The translations under genes were made by a program, and so were the position numbers. Of a DNA stretch of 56,509 nt, positions 41,354 to 50,590 are shown piece after piece; positions within the stretch are counted from its first letter, which is position 1, and each line of letters opens with the position of its first letter. Below the pieces are notes generated by a model. That model saw only the letters and a list, made by a program, of their open reading frames with translations, did not search any database and had not been told where the DNA came from. The DNA comes from Gemmatimonadaceae bacterium (GTDB lineage Bacteria; Latescibacterota; UBA2968; UBA8231): positions 1 to 56,509 of the forward strand of contig JAPOZM010000082.1 in the NCBI GenBank assembly GCA_026706075.1, written 5' to 3'.

Positions 41354-42183
41354 CCGTCCCCTTCCCGGCCCTGACCCCCTCCCAGCGGCTGCACCTGGAG
41401 GTGAACGGGTACGTCGTCGTCGAGGGGGTGCTGACCGCCGGCGAGGTGGAGGCCCTGCGCGAGACCACCTACGAGATCGAGCGCCGCCACCGCGAGACGG
41501 GAGAGCTGCCCGGCCCCAGTTGCCACCTCTCGGCCACCGGGGAGGACTTCTTCCGCGTCGACAACCTGCCCCACCTGGCCCCCTGCTACTTCGACTACCT
41601 GACCCACCCGCGGCTGCTGGGCATGGTGCAGGAGATCGTGGGGGGCAAGGTGCGCCTCGAGCAGTCCGACGCCCACATCCGGCGGCCGCTGCCGGAGGCG
41701 GAGCAGCGCTACGGCTTCCACCGCGGCATCAACCCCGGCTTCACCCACACCGACCGGGGCCTCTACCACTTCAGCTTCGTCAAGACCCTGACGAACCTGA
41801 CCGACCTGGGGCCCGACGACGGCGGCACCGCGGTCATCGCCGGCACCCACAAGGTGCCGGAGGAGGTCGGCGGACAGGCGATCATCGAGGCGGCCCTGGC
41901 CGACCCGGGGCTGATCCACCGGGTGGAGGCGCCGGCGGGGTCGACGCTGCTGTTCTTCGAGTCCCTCATGCACTCCTCCGGGATCATCCGCTCGGACCGC
42001 GACCGGGTGCTGATCATCGGCGGCTACACGCCGACCATGTTCCAGACCTGGCACGGGTACGAGCCCGATCCGGAGTTCGCCGCCGGCCTGCCGGAGGAGC
42101 ACCGGGCCCTGCTGACCGGGGAGGGCCGCTACGGCTGGCAGCGGCGGGCGCGGTCGCTGGCCGATCCCCGGGCGGACTCCTGA
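41350..42183 (+). CDS. Phytanoyl-CoA dioxygenase (PhyH) family protein
   Basis: 277 aa from GTG 41350 (GTGA overlap with the SMP-30 gene). N-terminus RLHLEVNGYVVVEGVLTAGE is typical of PhyH. A possible iron site is HTD in GFTHTDRGLYHF with a distal His in FFESLMHSSGIIRSDRDRVL, whose Arg would bind 2-oxoglutarate. The usual HxD position reads FHRG, so ligand assignment is uncertain. Fe(II)/2-oxoglutarate hydroxylase of unknown substrate. Such genes are abundant in Latescibacterota-like genomes. Confidence 0.88.
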   Translation: MTVPFPALTPSQRLHLEVNGYVVVEGVLTAGEVEALRETTYEIERRHRETGELPGPSCHLSATGEDFFRVDNLPHLAPCYFDYLTHPRLLGMVQEIVGGKVRLEQSDAHIRRPLPEAEQRYGFHRGINPGFTHTDRGLYHFSFVKTLTNLTDLGPDDGGTAVIAGTHKVPEEVGGQAIIEAALADPGLIHRVEAPAGSTLLFFESLMHSSGIIRSDRDRVLIIGGYTPTMFQTWHGYEPDPEFAAGLPEEHRALLTGEGRYGWQRRARSLADPRADS

Positions 42184-42348
42184 GTGCTGCACGCGCCCCC
42201 ACCAGCCGGGCGCCTCGGCGACCTGCTGCGTATGCGAACCTGAGAGGCGCCCCGGGCGGCAGGCCGCCCCCCGTCTGGCACGAGGCCGCGGTTTGCAGGA
42301 TATTTCCCGGACCCCGCGGTTCCCGCCACGGTACTGAAACGAGGTCCC
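42184..42348. other. Intergenic region before nuoA
   Basis: 165 bases carrying the presumed promoter of the complex I operon. No convincing -35/-10 pair or terminator is visible; GAGG at 42341-42344 may serve as the nuoA SD. Confidence 0.4.
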
Positions 42349-42705
42349 TTGGTCTCCGAATACGGCTTCTTCGGCGCCCTGCTCGTCATCGGCGCGGTCC
42401 TCGGCCTGGCGCCGGTGATCGCCCCCCTCTTCCTGGCGCCCCGGTCCCTGGGCGACAAGACCCGCGACACCTACGAGTGCGGCATGGAGACCGAGGGCAG
42501 CGCCTGGGTGCGCTTCGACATCGCCTACTACCTCTTCGCCCTGATCTTCGTCGCCTTCGAGGTCGACGTCCTCTACATCCTGCCGGTGGCCGTGGTCTTC
42601 GGCGAGTACGCCTGGCGCGACCTGATCGAGCTCTCCCTGTTCATCGGCATCCTCTTCCTCGCCGTGATCTACGCCTGGCGCAAGGGCGTGCTGCACTGGA
42701 GGTAG
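42349..42705 (+). CDS. nuoA: NADH-quinone oxidoreductase subunit A
   Basis: 118 aa from TTG 42349. Three membrane helices with the NuoA signature [20 protein letters not shown] and [20 protein letters not shown]. It lies at the hinge between the hydrophilic and membrane arms of complex I. First gene of nuoABCDHIJKLMN. Confidence 0.96.
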   Translation: MVSEYGFFGALLVIGAVLGLAPVIAPLFLAPRSLGDKTRDTYECGMETEGSAWVRFDIAYYLFALIFVAFEVDVLYILPVAVVFGEYAWRDLIELSLFIGILFLAVIYAWRKGVLHWR

Positions 42706-42709
42706 AACC

Positions 42710-43224
<515 letters not shown>

Positions 43225-43228
<4 letters not shown>

Positions 43229-43722
43229 GCGGCGGCCTCCCACAGCCGGCCGGGGTCGCCGACTCCTCCGACCAGGACTACGCGGCGCGGGGCCACCACC
43301 ACCGGCACGAGGCCGAGGCCGAGGCGATGCCCGGAGTGGCCCGCGCCTTCCGCGACGCCGGCTATTCCCTCGAGCACCTCACCTGCCTCGACGAGCGCGG
43401 CGACGAGGAGGTGGACGCCTTCACCGTGACCTACCAGTTCAACCGGCCGGGCGAGCCCGACCGCCACCTGGTGAGCGTGCGGCTGCCCGACGGCCGGCCG
43501 GCGGTGAGCATCGCCGAGGTCTTCCCCGGCGCCGACTGGTACGAGCGCGAGGTCTGGGACATGCACGGCGTGGCGGTGGAAGGGCACCCGGACCTCAAGC
43601 GCATCCTCATGCCCGAGGAGTACAGCGGCCACCCCCTGCGCAAGGACTTCGTCGACGAGGACCCCCTGCGCCACCAGCTCTCCGGGGTCGTGGTCGAAGA
43701 GGAGGAGGGAGAAGAAGCGTGA
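43225..43722 (+). CDS. nuoC: NADH-quinone oxidoreductase subunit C
   Basis: 165 aa from GTG 43225. The conserved C-terminal half is clear: [20 protein letters not shown], then [17 protein letters not shown]. The N-terminal ~40 residues are atypical and His/Glu-rich ([13 protein letters not shown]). Structural subunit of the peripheral arm. Coupled by overlap to nuoB and nuoD. Not fused to NuoD. Confidence 0.93.
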
Positions 43723-44861
43723 CCGTCAGCCCCTCCCCGACCATGGAGCTGGTCGCCGACGAGGCCGACCGCGAGACCTACTATCTGAACATGGGGCCCC
43801 AGCACCCCTCCACCCACGGGGTGCTGCGCCTGCGCCTGCACCTGGAGGGAGAGCGCATCCTCGCCTGCGAGCCGGTCATCGGCTACGGCCACCGGGCCCA
43901 CGAGAAGATGGCCGAGAACCGCGACTACCTGCAGTTCCTGCCCAACACCAGCCGCATCGATTACCTCTCGGGGATGATCTACAACCTCGGCTACTGCCAG
44001 GCGGTGGAGAGGGCGATGCAGATCGAGGTGCCCGAGCGCGCCGAGTACATCCGCGTCATCGCCGGCGAGCTGAACCGCATCTCCAGCCACCTGCTGTGGA
44101 TGGGCACCTACCTGCTCGACCTGGGGGGGTTCACGCCCTTCCTCTACGCCTTCACCGACCGCGAGAAGATCCTCGACCTCCTCGACTACGTCACCGGCTC
44201 GCGCCTGACCTACTGCTACGGGCGCTTCGGCGGCGTCACCATGGACGTGGACGACGTCTTCCTGCGCGACGTCTCCGACTTCTGCGACTACTTCGAGGAC
44301 CGCCTGGAGGAGTACCACAAGCTGGTGACGCGCAACGTCATCTTCCGCCACCGCACCCGCGGCGTGGGGGTCATGGGCGAGGAGCTGGGCCTCGACTACG
44401 GCGTCACCGGGCCCTGCCTGCGCGCCGCCGGGATCGCCCGCGACGTGCGCAAGGACGAGCCCTACGGGATCTACGACCGCCTGGAGTTCGACGTGCCCAC
44501 CGGGGCCGGCGGCGACTGCTTCGACCGCCACATGGTGCGCATGTCCGAGATGGAGCAGTGTCTGCGCCTGATCGAGCAGGCCCTGCGCGGCATCCCCGAG
44601 GGGCCGGTGCAGGCGCCGAAGGTGCCCAAGCGCATCCGGCCGCCGGCGGGGGACCACTACTTCGCCTGCGAGTCGGCCCGCGGCCACTTCGGCATCTACA
44701 TCCGCAGCGACGGGACGGACATCCCGGTGCGCATGAAGATGCGCACGCCTTCCTTCGCCAACGTCTCGACCATGCCCGCCGTGCTGCCGGGAACGATGCT
44801 GGCCGACACGGTGGCGATCCTGGGCAGCGTCGACGTCGTCATCCCCGAGATCGACCGGTAA
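43719..44861 (+). CDS. nuoD: NADH-quinone oxidoreductase subunit D
   Basis: 380 aa from GTG 43719. 49-kDa subunit: MGPQHPSTHGVLRLRLHLEG at the start, IGYGHRAHEKMAE quinone-site loop, LNRISSHLLWMGTYLLDLG, and a typical C-terminus (TVAILGSVDVVIPEIDR). Forms the quinone pocket with NuoB. Normal length. It is followed directly by nuoH; nuoE, F and G are missing from this position. Confidence 0.97.
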   Translation: MTVSPSPTMELVADEADRETYYLNMGPQHPSTHGVLRLRLHLEGERILACEPVIGYGHRAHEKMAENRDYLQFLPNTSRIDYLSGMIYNLGYCQAVERAMQIEVPERAEYIRVIAGELNRISSHLLWMGTYLLDLGGFTPFLYAFTDREKILDLLDYVTGSRLTYCYGRFGGVTMDVDDVFLRDVSDFCDYFEDRLEEYHKLVTRNVIFRHRTRGVGVMGEELGLDYGVTGPCLRAAGIARDVRKDEPYGIYDRLEFDVPTGAGGDCFDRHMVRMSEMEQCLRLIEQALRGIPEGPVQAPKVPKRIRPPAGDHYFACESARGHFGIYIRSDGTDIPVRMKMRTPSFANVSTMPAVLPGTMLADTVAILGSVDVVIPEIDR

Positions 44862-44871
44862 GGCGCCCCCC

Positions 44872-45846
44872 ATGTCGACCGGCCTCGTGCAGAGCCTCCC
44901 CAACGTCTGGATCGGCGTGCTGGCGGCGACGGCGGCGATCATGGGCTTCATCACCGTCAACGCCCTGGCCCTCATCTGGCTCGAGCGCAAGGTCAGCGCC
45001 CGCATCCAGCGGCGCTACGGGCCCACCGAGGTGGGGCCCTTCGGCCTGCTGCAGACGCTGGCGGACGTGGTCAAGCTGGTGGGCAAGGAGCTGGTGACGC
45101 CCGACCACGTGCACCGCCCCCTCTACCTGACCGCCCCGGTCCTGGTCTTCGCCCCCCTGCTGGCGCTGCTGGCCCTGCTGCCGGTGGCCGAGAGCTGGGT
45201 CTTCCACGACTACGACATCGCCCTGGTCCTGCTGCTGGCGTTCTCGGGCCTCAACGTGATCGGCATCTTCGCCGCCGGCTGGGGCTCCAACAACAAGTAC
45301 GCCCTCCTCGGGGCGGTGCGGGCCGTGGCCCAGAACATCTCCTACGAGATCCCCCTGCTGCTGGCCGTGATCCCCGTGGTGGTCATGACCCGCTCCCTGA
45401 GCCTGCACGAGATCGGCAGCGCCCAGGCCTCCTGGCCCTTCGTGCTCGTCCAGCCCCTGGCCTTCCTCATCTACTTCATCTCCGCCACGGCCGAGACCAA
45501 CCGGGCGCCCTTCGACATCCCCGAGGCCGAGTCGGAGCTGGTGGCCGGGTTCCACACGGAGTACTCGGGGATGCGCTTCGGCGTGTTCTTCCTCGCCGAG
45601 TTCACCCACATGGTGATCGTCTGCGCCGTGGCCACGATCCTCTTCCTCGGCGCCTGGAACGGGCCGCTGCTCCCCGGGTGGCTGTGGTTCTTCGTCAAGG
45701 TCTACGGCCTGATCCTGGTGATGATGTGGTTCCGCTGGACCTTCCCGCGCCTGCGCTTCGACCAGCTCATGACCTTCGCCTGGGCGGTGCTCGTGCCGCT
45801 GGCGCTGATCAACCTGCTCGTGACCACCGTGGTCCTGAAACTGTGA
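44872..45846 (+). CDS. nuoH: NADH-quinone oxidoreductase subunit H
   Basis: 324 aa, eight or more membrane helices. Signatures: ERKVSARIQRRYGPTEVGPF, GLLQTLADVVKLVGKE, and AETNRAPFDIPEAESELVAG. It forms the quinone entry tunnel and links the peripheral arm to proton channels. Starts ten bases after nuoD. Confidence 0.97.
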   Translation: MSTGLVQSLPNVWIGVLAATAAIMGFITVNALALIWLERKVSARIQRRYGPTEVGPFGLLQTLADVVKLVGKELVTPDHVHRPLYLTAPVLVFAPLLALLALLPVAESWVFHDYDIALVLLLAFSGLNVIGIFAAGWGSNNKYALLGAVRAVAQNISYEIPLLLAVIPVVVMTRSLSLHEIGSAQASWPFVLVQPLAFLIYFISATAETNRAPFDIPEAESELVAGFHTEYSGMRFGVFFLAEFTHMVIVCAVATILFLGAWNGPLLPGWLWFFVKVYGLILVMMWFRWTFPRLRFDQLMTFAWAVLVPLALINLLVTTVVLKL

Positions 45847-45856
45847 GACGGGGAAC

Positions 45857-46420
45857 ATGCTGAGACAGACCTTCCTCGGCGCCTGGTCGCTGCTGACGGG
45901 GATGAAGGTGACCCTGCAGCACGTATTCCGGCCGCCGCTGACCTCCCAGTACCCGCGCGAGCGGATCGAGATGACGAAGGCCTTCCGCAACGTCATCGCC
46001 CTCATCGAGATCGAGGGCATCGGCTCCCACGACTGCATCGACTGCGGCGCCTGCGAGCGCGTCTGCCCCTCCGACTGCATCTACATCGAGGGCGAGCGCC
46101 CCGACGGCATGAAGCGCAGGCGGGCGACGAAGTTCGACGTCGACTTCGCCCTCTGCTCGGAGTGCGGCCTCTGCCTCGACGTCTGCCCCACCGACACCCT
46201 CGGATACGTGCGCGAGTACGACCAGGCCGGGTACCAGCGCGGCGACTTCCTCTACGACCTGATGATCCCGTGGCGGGAGGGGGAGCCCGAGGCCCGCGAC
46301 CGCCTGCGGGCCCTGGAGGCGGAGCAGGCGGAGGCCAGGAAGGCGGCGGCCGCCAGGCGGAAGGCCGCGGCGGCGAAGGCGAAAGCGGAGCCCGCGGCCG
46401 AGGCCGGTCCGGAGAGCTGA
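45857..46420 (+). CDS. nuoI: NADH-quinone oxidoreductase subunit I
   Basis: 187 aa. Two [4Fe-4S] motifs, CIDCGACERVCP and CSECGLCLDVCP, carry electrons (N6a/N6b) toward NuoB. The N-terminus has the usual amphipathic membrane-surface helix (VTLQHVFRPPLTSQYPRERI). The last ~45 residues are an Ala/Lys/Glu-rich tail absent from most homologues. Confidence 0.96.
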   Translation: MLRQTFLGAWSLLTGMKVTLQHVFRPPLTSQYPRERIEMTKAFRNVIALIEIEGIGSHDCIDCGACERVCPSDCIYIEGERPDGMKRRRATKFDVDFALCSECGLCLDVCPTDTLGYVREYDQAGYQRGDFLYDLMIPWREGEPEARDRLRALEAEQAEARKAAAARRKAAAAKAKAEPAAEAGPES

Positions 46421-46424
46421 GCGG

Positions 46425-46934
46425 GTGCTGGAGCAGAACGCCCCCTTCCTCTTCTCCGCCCTGGTCCTGGCGGGAGGTCTCGCCGCCGCCTGGGCGCGCC
46501 ACATCCTCTACGCCATCATCGGCCTCGGCGTCAGCCTCTTCGGCGTGGCCGGCCTGTTCCTGCTGCTGGGCAGCCCCTTCGTGGCCGCCATGCAGCTGCT
46601 CATCTACATCGGCGGCATCACCGTGGCGATCGTCTTCGCCATGATGCTCTCCATCGCCATGACCGTGGCGCCGGCGCCGCGCAACCGGCTCAAGGCCCTC
46701 TTTGCCGGGGTCTGCGCCGTCGCCTTCGGGGCCGCCGTGCTGCCGCTGCTGCAAGCGGCCCCCTTCGACTCCCGGGCGGCGACGGCGCCCCACGAGACCT
46801 GGCCCGTGGCCGGCATCGGCCACGCCCTGCTCACCCACTACAACCTGGTCTTCGAGACCCTCTCGGTGGTGCTGCTGCTGGCCATCATCGGCGCCATCCT
46901 GATCGCCCGCTCGGGGCGGGAGCCGGCGCCGTGA
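46425..46934 (+). CDS. nuoJ: NADH-quinone oxidoreductase subunit J
   Basis: 169 aa from GTG 46425. Five membrane helices; conserved LLLGSPFVAAMQLLIYIGGI matches the NuoJ pi-bulge helix region. Membrane-arm subunit involved in conformational coupling. The stop overlaps the nuoK GTG. Confidence 0.95.
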   Translation: MLEQNAPFLFSALVLAGGLAAAWARHILYAIIGLGVSLFGVAGLFLLLGSPFVAAMQLLIYIGGITVAIVFAMMLSIAMTVAPAPRNRLKALFAGVCAVAFGAAVLPLLQAAPFDSRAATAPHETWPVAGIGHALLTHYNLVFETLSVVLLLAIIGAILIARSGREPAP

Positions 46935-47236
46935 GCCTGGAGGGCTACCTGCTGGTCGGCCTGGGCCTGTTCTGCCTGGGCCTGTACGCCGTGATCGCCC
47001 AGCGCAACCTGATCGCCGTGCTCATCGGCGTCGAGCTGATGATGAACGCGGCGAGCCTCAACATCATGGCCTTCAACCGCTTTGTCGTCACCGACCCGAG
47101 CACGGGGCAGGTCTTCGTGCTGATCATCATCGGCCTGGCGGCGGCGGAGGTGGCCATCTTCCTGTCGATCATCCTCAACCTCTACCGACTGCGCCGCGCC
47201 ATCGATGTCGAGCAGCTCACCGCGCTGAAGGGCTGA
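46931..47236 (+). CDS. nuoK: NADH-quinone oxidoreductase subunit K
   Basis: 101 aa, the standard size, three membrane helices. Conserved Glu residues lie in LIGVELMMNAASLN and GLAAAEVAIFLSIIL, part of the central proton path. GTG start overlaps nuoJ. Confidence 0.97.
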   Translation: MSLEGYLLVGLGLFCLGLYAVIAQRNLIAVLIGVELMMNAASLNIMAFNRFVVTDPSTGQVFVLIIIGLAAAEVAIFLSIILNLYRLRRAIDVEQLTALKG

Positions 47237-47244
47237 CCGGGACC

Positions 47245-49092
47245 GTGGACACCCTGACCCTCGCCCTGGCCACCACCTTCGCGCCCTTCGCCGCCTTCGC
47301 CGTGGCCCTGCTCTTCCTGGGGGGGCAGCCGCGGGCGGCGCAGGTTCTGGTCGTGGCCGGCGGCGCCGTCTCCCTGGCGGGGGCGCTGGCGCTGCTGGCG
47401 TCGGGCCCGGTGGAGCCGCTGCGCTTCCTGTGGTTCGCCAGCGGGCCGGTGGAGCTGCGCTTCGGGTTCTGGCTCGACGGCCTGAGCCTGATCTTCGGCG
47501 CCGCCGTCGCCCTGGTGACCCTGTGCGTCATGGTCTACTCGGTGGGCTACATGGGCGCCGACCCCGGGCGGACCCGCTACTTCGCCCTGCTGGGCCTCTT
47601 CGAGTGGTCGATGCTCAGCTTCGTCTACGCCGTCGACCTGCTGCAGTCCTTCATCTTCTGGGAGCTGGTGGGCCTCTCCTCCTTCTTCCTCATCGGCTTC
47701 TGGTACGAGAGGCCCGCCGCCCGCGACGCGGCGACCAAGGCCTTCGTCATGACCCGCATCGGCGACGTGGGCCTCTTCATCGGCCTGCTGATGATCCTGC
47801 ACGTGGCCGGCGGCTTCGACATCCCCACCCTCCTGGACCCGCAGTCGGGGATGGTGCGCACCGCGGCGCCCCTGCTGCTGACCGTCATCACCCTGCTGAT
47901 CTTCGCCGGCATCGCCGGCAAGAGCGCCCAGCTCCCCCTGCACACCTGGCTGCCCGACGCCATGGAGGGCCCCACGCCGGTGAGCGCCCTGCTGCACTCG
48001 GCGACGATGGTCGCCGCCGGCGTCTTCCTCATGGCGCGCCTGCACCCCCTCTTCATGGCGGCCGACCATGGGCCGACCCTGATCCTGGCGGTCTCGGCCC
48101 TCACCGCCCTCGTGGCGGCGACCATGGCCATGGTGGAGCGCGACATCAAGAGGGTCCTGGCCTACTCGTCGATCTCGCAGCTCGGCTTCATGCTCATGGG
48201 GCTGGCCGCCGGCAGCCTCTTCGCCGGCGTCTTCCACCTGGTGACCCACGCCTTCTTCAAGGCCCTCCTCTTCCTGTGCTCGGGGCTGTTCATCCACCAC
48301 TGCGGGACCAACGACATGGAGGGGATCGGGCGCGGCGGCGGACGGCGGCTGCGTTTCGCCACGGTCGGTCTCGCCGCCGGCGGCGCCGCCCTGGCCGGGG
48401 TGCCGCCCCTGTCCGGGTTCTTCAGCAAGGAGGAGATCTTCGCCAGCCTCGGCGACGCCGGCGGCGTGGTGGCCACGGCGGCCTTCGCGGCGGCCTTCCT
48501 GGCGGCCCTGCTGACCGCCTACTACACCTTCCGCATGATCTTCCTGGTGACGCGGCCCGAGCGGATCGAGGCGGAGAGCGGGGACGGCCACCACGAGGGC
48601 CGGGCCGAGCCCTGGATCATGGCCGCGCCGGTGGCCGTGCTCACCCTCGGGTCGGTGGTCGCCGGCTTCTGGGGGCGGGAGATCGCCGCCGGCCTCGGGG
48701 TCGCGGCCGCGCCCCACGGCCTGGCGACGATGGCGCCGGCCCTGGCCGTGGTCGCCCTCGGCGTGCTGTGGGCGTGGCTCGACTTCGGCCGCGCCGGGGC
48801 GCCGCGCACCGGCTCGATCCACCGCGTGCCGGCGCTGCAGACGTTGTTCGCCCGGCAGTGGTACGTGGACGCCCTCTACCGCGCCGTGGTGGTGCGCCTC
48901 ACCCTGGTCGCCGCCCGGGTGCTGCACGCCTTCGAGGTGAGGGGCCTGGACCTCAACTTCGAGCGCTTCGGCTTCGGCATCCTCGGCGCCGGCACCGGCT
49001 CGACGCGGCTGCAGACCGGCTGGGTCCAGTTCTACGGCGGCTGGGCGGTGGTCCTCGTCGGCCTGGTGGCCGCCTACCTGGGGATCGGCTGA
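47245..49092 (+). CDS. nuoL: NADH-quinone oxidoreductase subunit L
   Basis: 615 aa from GTG 47245. Antiporter-like subunit: FWELVGLSSFFLIGFWYERP, AGKSAQLPLHTWLPDAMEGP, LHSATMVAAGVFLMARLHPL and THAFFKALLFLCSGLFIHHC, including the channel Lys and Glu residues. The C-terminal lateral helix HL is shorter than in E. coli but a final helix is present. Proton pumping. Confidence 0.97.
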   Translation: MDTLTLALATTFAPFAAFAVALLFLGGQPRAAQVLVVAGGAVSLAGALALLASGPVEPLRFLWFASGPVELRFGFWLDGLSLIFGAAVALVTLCVMVYSVGYMGADPGRTRYFALLGLFEWSMLSFVYAVDLLQSFIFWELVGLSSFFLIGFWYERPAARDAATKAFVMTRIGDVGLFIGLLMILHVAGGFDIPTLLDPQSGMVRTAAPLLLTVITLLIFAGIAGKSAQLPLHTWLPDAMEGPTPVSALLHSATMVAAGVFLMARLHPLFMAADHGPTLILAVSALTALVAATMAMVERDIKRVLAYSSISQLGFMLMGLAAGSLFAGVFHLVTHAFFKALLFLCSGLFIHHCGTNDMEGIGRGGGRRLRFATVGLAAGGAALAGVPPLSGFFSKEEIFASLGDAGGVVATAAFAAAFLAALLTAYYTFRMIFLVTRPERIEAESGDGHHEGRAEPWIMAAPVAVLTLGSVVAGFWGREIAAGLGVAAAPHGLATMAPALAVVALGVLWAWLDFGRAGAPRTGSIHRVPALQTLFARQWYVDALYRAVVVRLTLVAARVLHAFEVRGLDLNFERFGFGILGAGTGSTRLQTGWVQFYGGWAVVLVGLVAAYLGIG

Positions 49093-49114
49093 TGCGCCGA
49101 GAGGCCCGCTGACC

Positions 49115-50590
49115 GTGCCCGTCCTCACCGCCATCCTGCTGTGCCCCGCGGCGGCCCTGGTGCTGGTCCTCCTCATGCCGGCCGGCGCCCGGTCCGCGGT
49201 GCGCTGGATCAGCCTGCTCTCGTCGCTGGTGGCCACCGTCCTGAGCCTGTGGGTGTGGCTCGGCTACGACGCCGCCGACGGGGGCATGCAGTTCGTCGAG
49301 CGGATCCCCTGGGTGGAGCGCCTCGGCATCTCCTACCACCTGGCGGTGGACGGCTTCACCACCATTCTGGTGATGCTCAACTCCATCGTCTACCTCACCG
49401 GCGTCCTCACCATGTGGGACCTCGAGGAGCGCGTGAAGGGGTTCTTCGCCTTCATGCTGCTGCTGGTGGTCGGCGTCTACGGCGTCTTCCTCTCCCAGGA
49501 CCTGTTCTTCCTGTTCTTCTTCTACGAGGTCGCCGTTGTGCCCATGTATCCCCTGATCCTGATCTGGGGCTCGGGCAACCGCGAGTACGCGGCGATGAAG
49601 CTGATGCTCTTCCTGCTGGCCGGCTCGGCCCTGCTCTTCCCGGCCCTGCTGTCGATCTACCACGCCTCCGGCCTCAACACCTTCGACATGGTCGTCCTGT
49701 CGCGGCACGCCTTCGACCCCGACTTCCAGGTCTTCGTCTACCCCTTCGTCTTCGTCGGCTTCGGGGTGCTGGCCGGCCTCTTCCCCTTCCACGGGTGGTC
49801 GCCCACGGGCCACGTGGCGGCGCCCTCGGCGGTGTCGATGCTGCACGCCGGGGTGCTGATGAAGCTGGGGGCCTACGGCATCCTGGCCGCCGGCATCCGC
49901 ATCCTGCCGATCGGCGCCGTGCACTGGGCGCCGGTCTTCGCGGTGCTGGCCGCCGTGGGGGTCGTGTACGGGGCCTTCGTGGCCATGCGCCAGAGCGACT
50001 TCAAGTTCGTCGTCGGGTTCTCGTCGGTCTCGCACATGGGCATCGTCATCCTCGGCCTCAACCTCGCCGTCCTCGGCAAGGCCGGGGCTGACGCCCTCAA
50101 CGGCGCCGTCTTCCAGATGTTCGCCCACGGCATCATGACGGCCCTGTTCTTCTCCATCGTCGGCTTCATCTACGACCGCTCCCACTCCAAGACGATCTCC
50201 GACTTCGGGGGGCTCGGGTCGCAGATGCCGCGGGCCGTCTCGGTCTTCATCGTCGCCGGCCTGTGCGGCGCCGGCATGCCGGGGCTGGCCAGTTTCTGGG
50301 CCGAGCTGCTCGTCTTCCTGGCGGCCCTCAAGACCTACCCGGTCATGGGCGTGGCCGTCATCGCCGGCCTCGTGCTCACCGCGGTCTACGTCCTGCGCGT
50401 GTTCTCCCTGGCCTTCTTCGGGCCCGTCAACGAGCGCTGGAACGGCCTGCGCGACCTCGACCTGGCGGGCGTGCACCTGGTGCCGAGGGCGATCCTGGTC
50501 GCCGTGCTCCTGCTCTTCGGCTTCTATCCGCGGGCCCTGCTCGACGTGATCGACGGCACCACGGCGGCCATGATCGCCGGCTTCCCATGA
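49115..50590 (+). CDS. nuoM: NADH-quinone oxidoreductase subunit M
   Basis: 491 aa from GTG 49115. Antiporter-like: LFFLFFFYEVAVVPMYPLIL with the conserved Glu, FPFHGWSPTGHVAAPSAVSM with the lateral His/Lys path, and SSVSHMGIVILGLNL. Proton-pumping membrane subunit. The stop overlaps the nuoN ATG. Confidence 0.97.
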   Translation: MPVLTAILLCPAAALVLVLLMPAGARSAVRWISLLSSLVATVLSLWVWLGYDAADGGMQFVERIPWVERLGISYHLAVDGFTTILVMLNSIVYLTGVLTMWDLEERVKGFFAFMLLLVVGVYGVFLSQDLFFLFFFYEVAVVPMYPLILIWGSGNREYAAMKLMLFLLAGSALLFPALLSIYHASGLNTFDMVVLSRHAFDPDFQVFVYPFVFVGFGVLAGLFPFHGWSPTGHVAAPSAVSMLHAGVLMKLGAYGILAAGIRILPIGAVHWAPVFAVLAAVGVVYGAFVAMRQSDFKFVVGFSSVSHMGIVILGLNLAVLGKAGADALNGAVFQMFAHGIMTALFFSIVGFIYDRSHSKTISDFGGLGSQMPRAVSVFIVAGLCGAGMPGLASFWAELLVFLAALKTYPVMGVAVIAGLVLTAVYVLRVFSLAFFGPVNERWNGLRDLDLAGVHLVPRAILVAVLLLFGFYPRALLDVIDGTTAAMIAGFP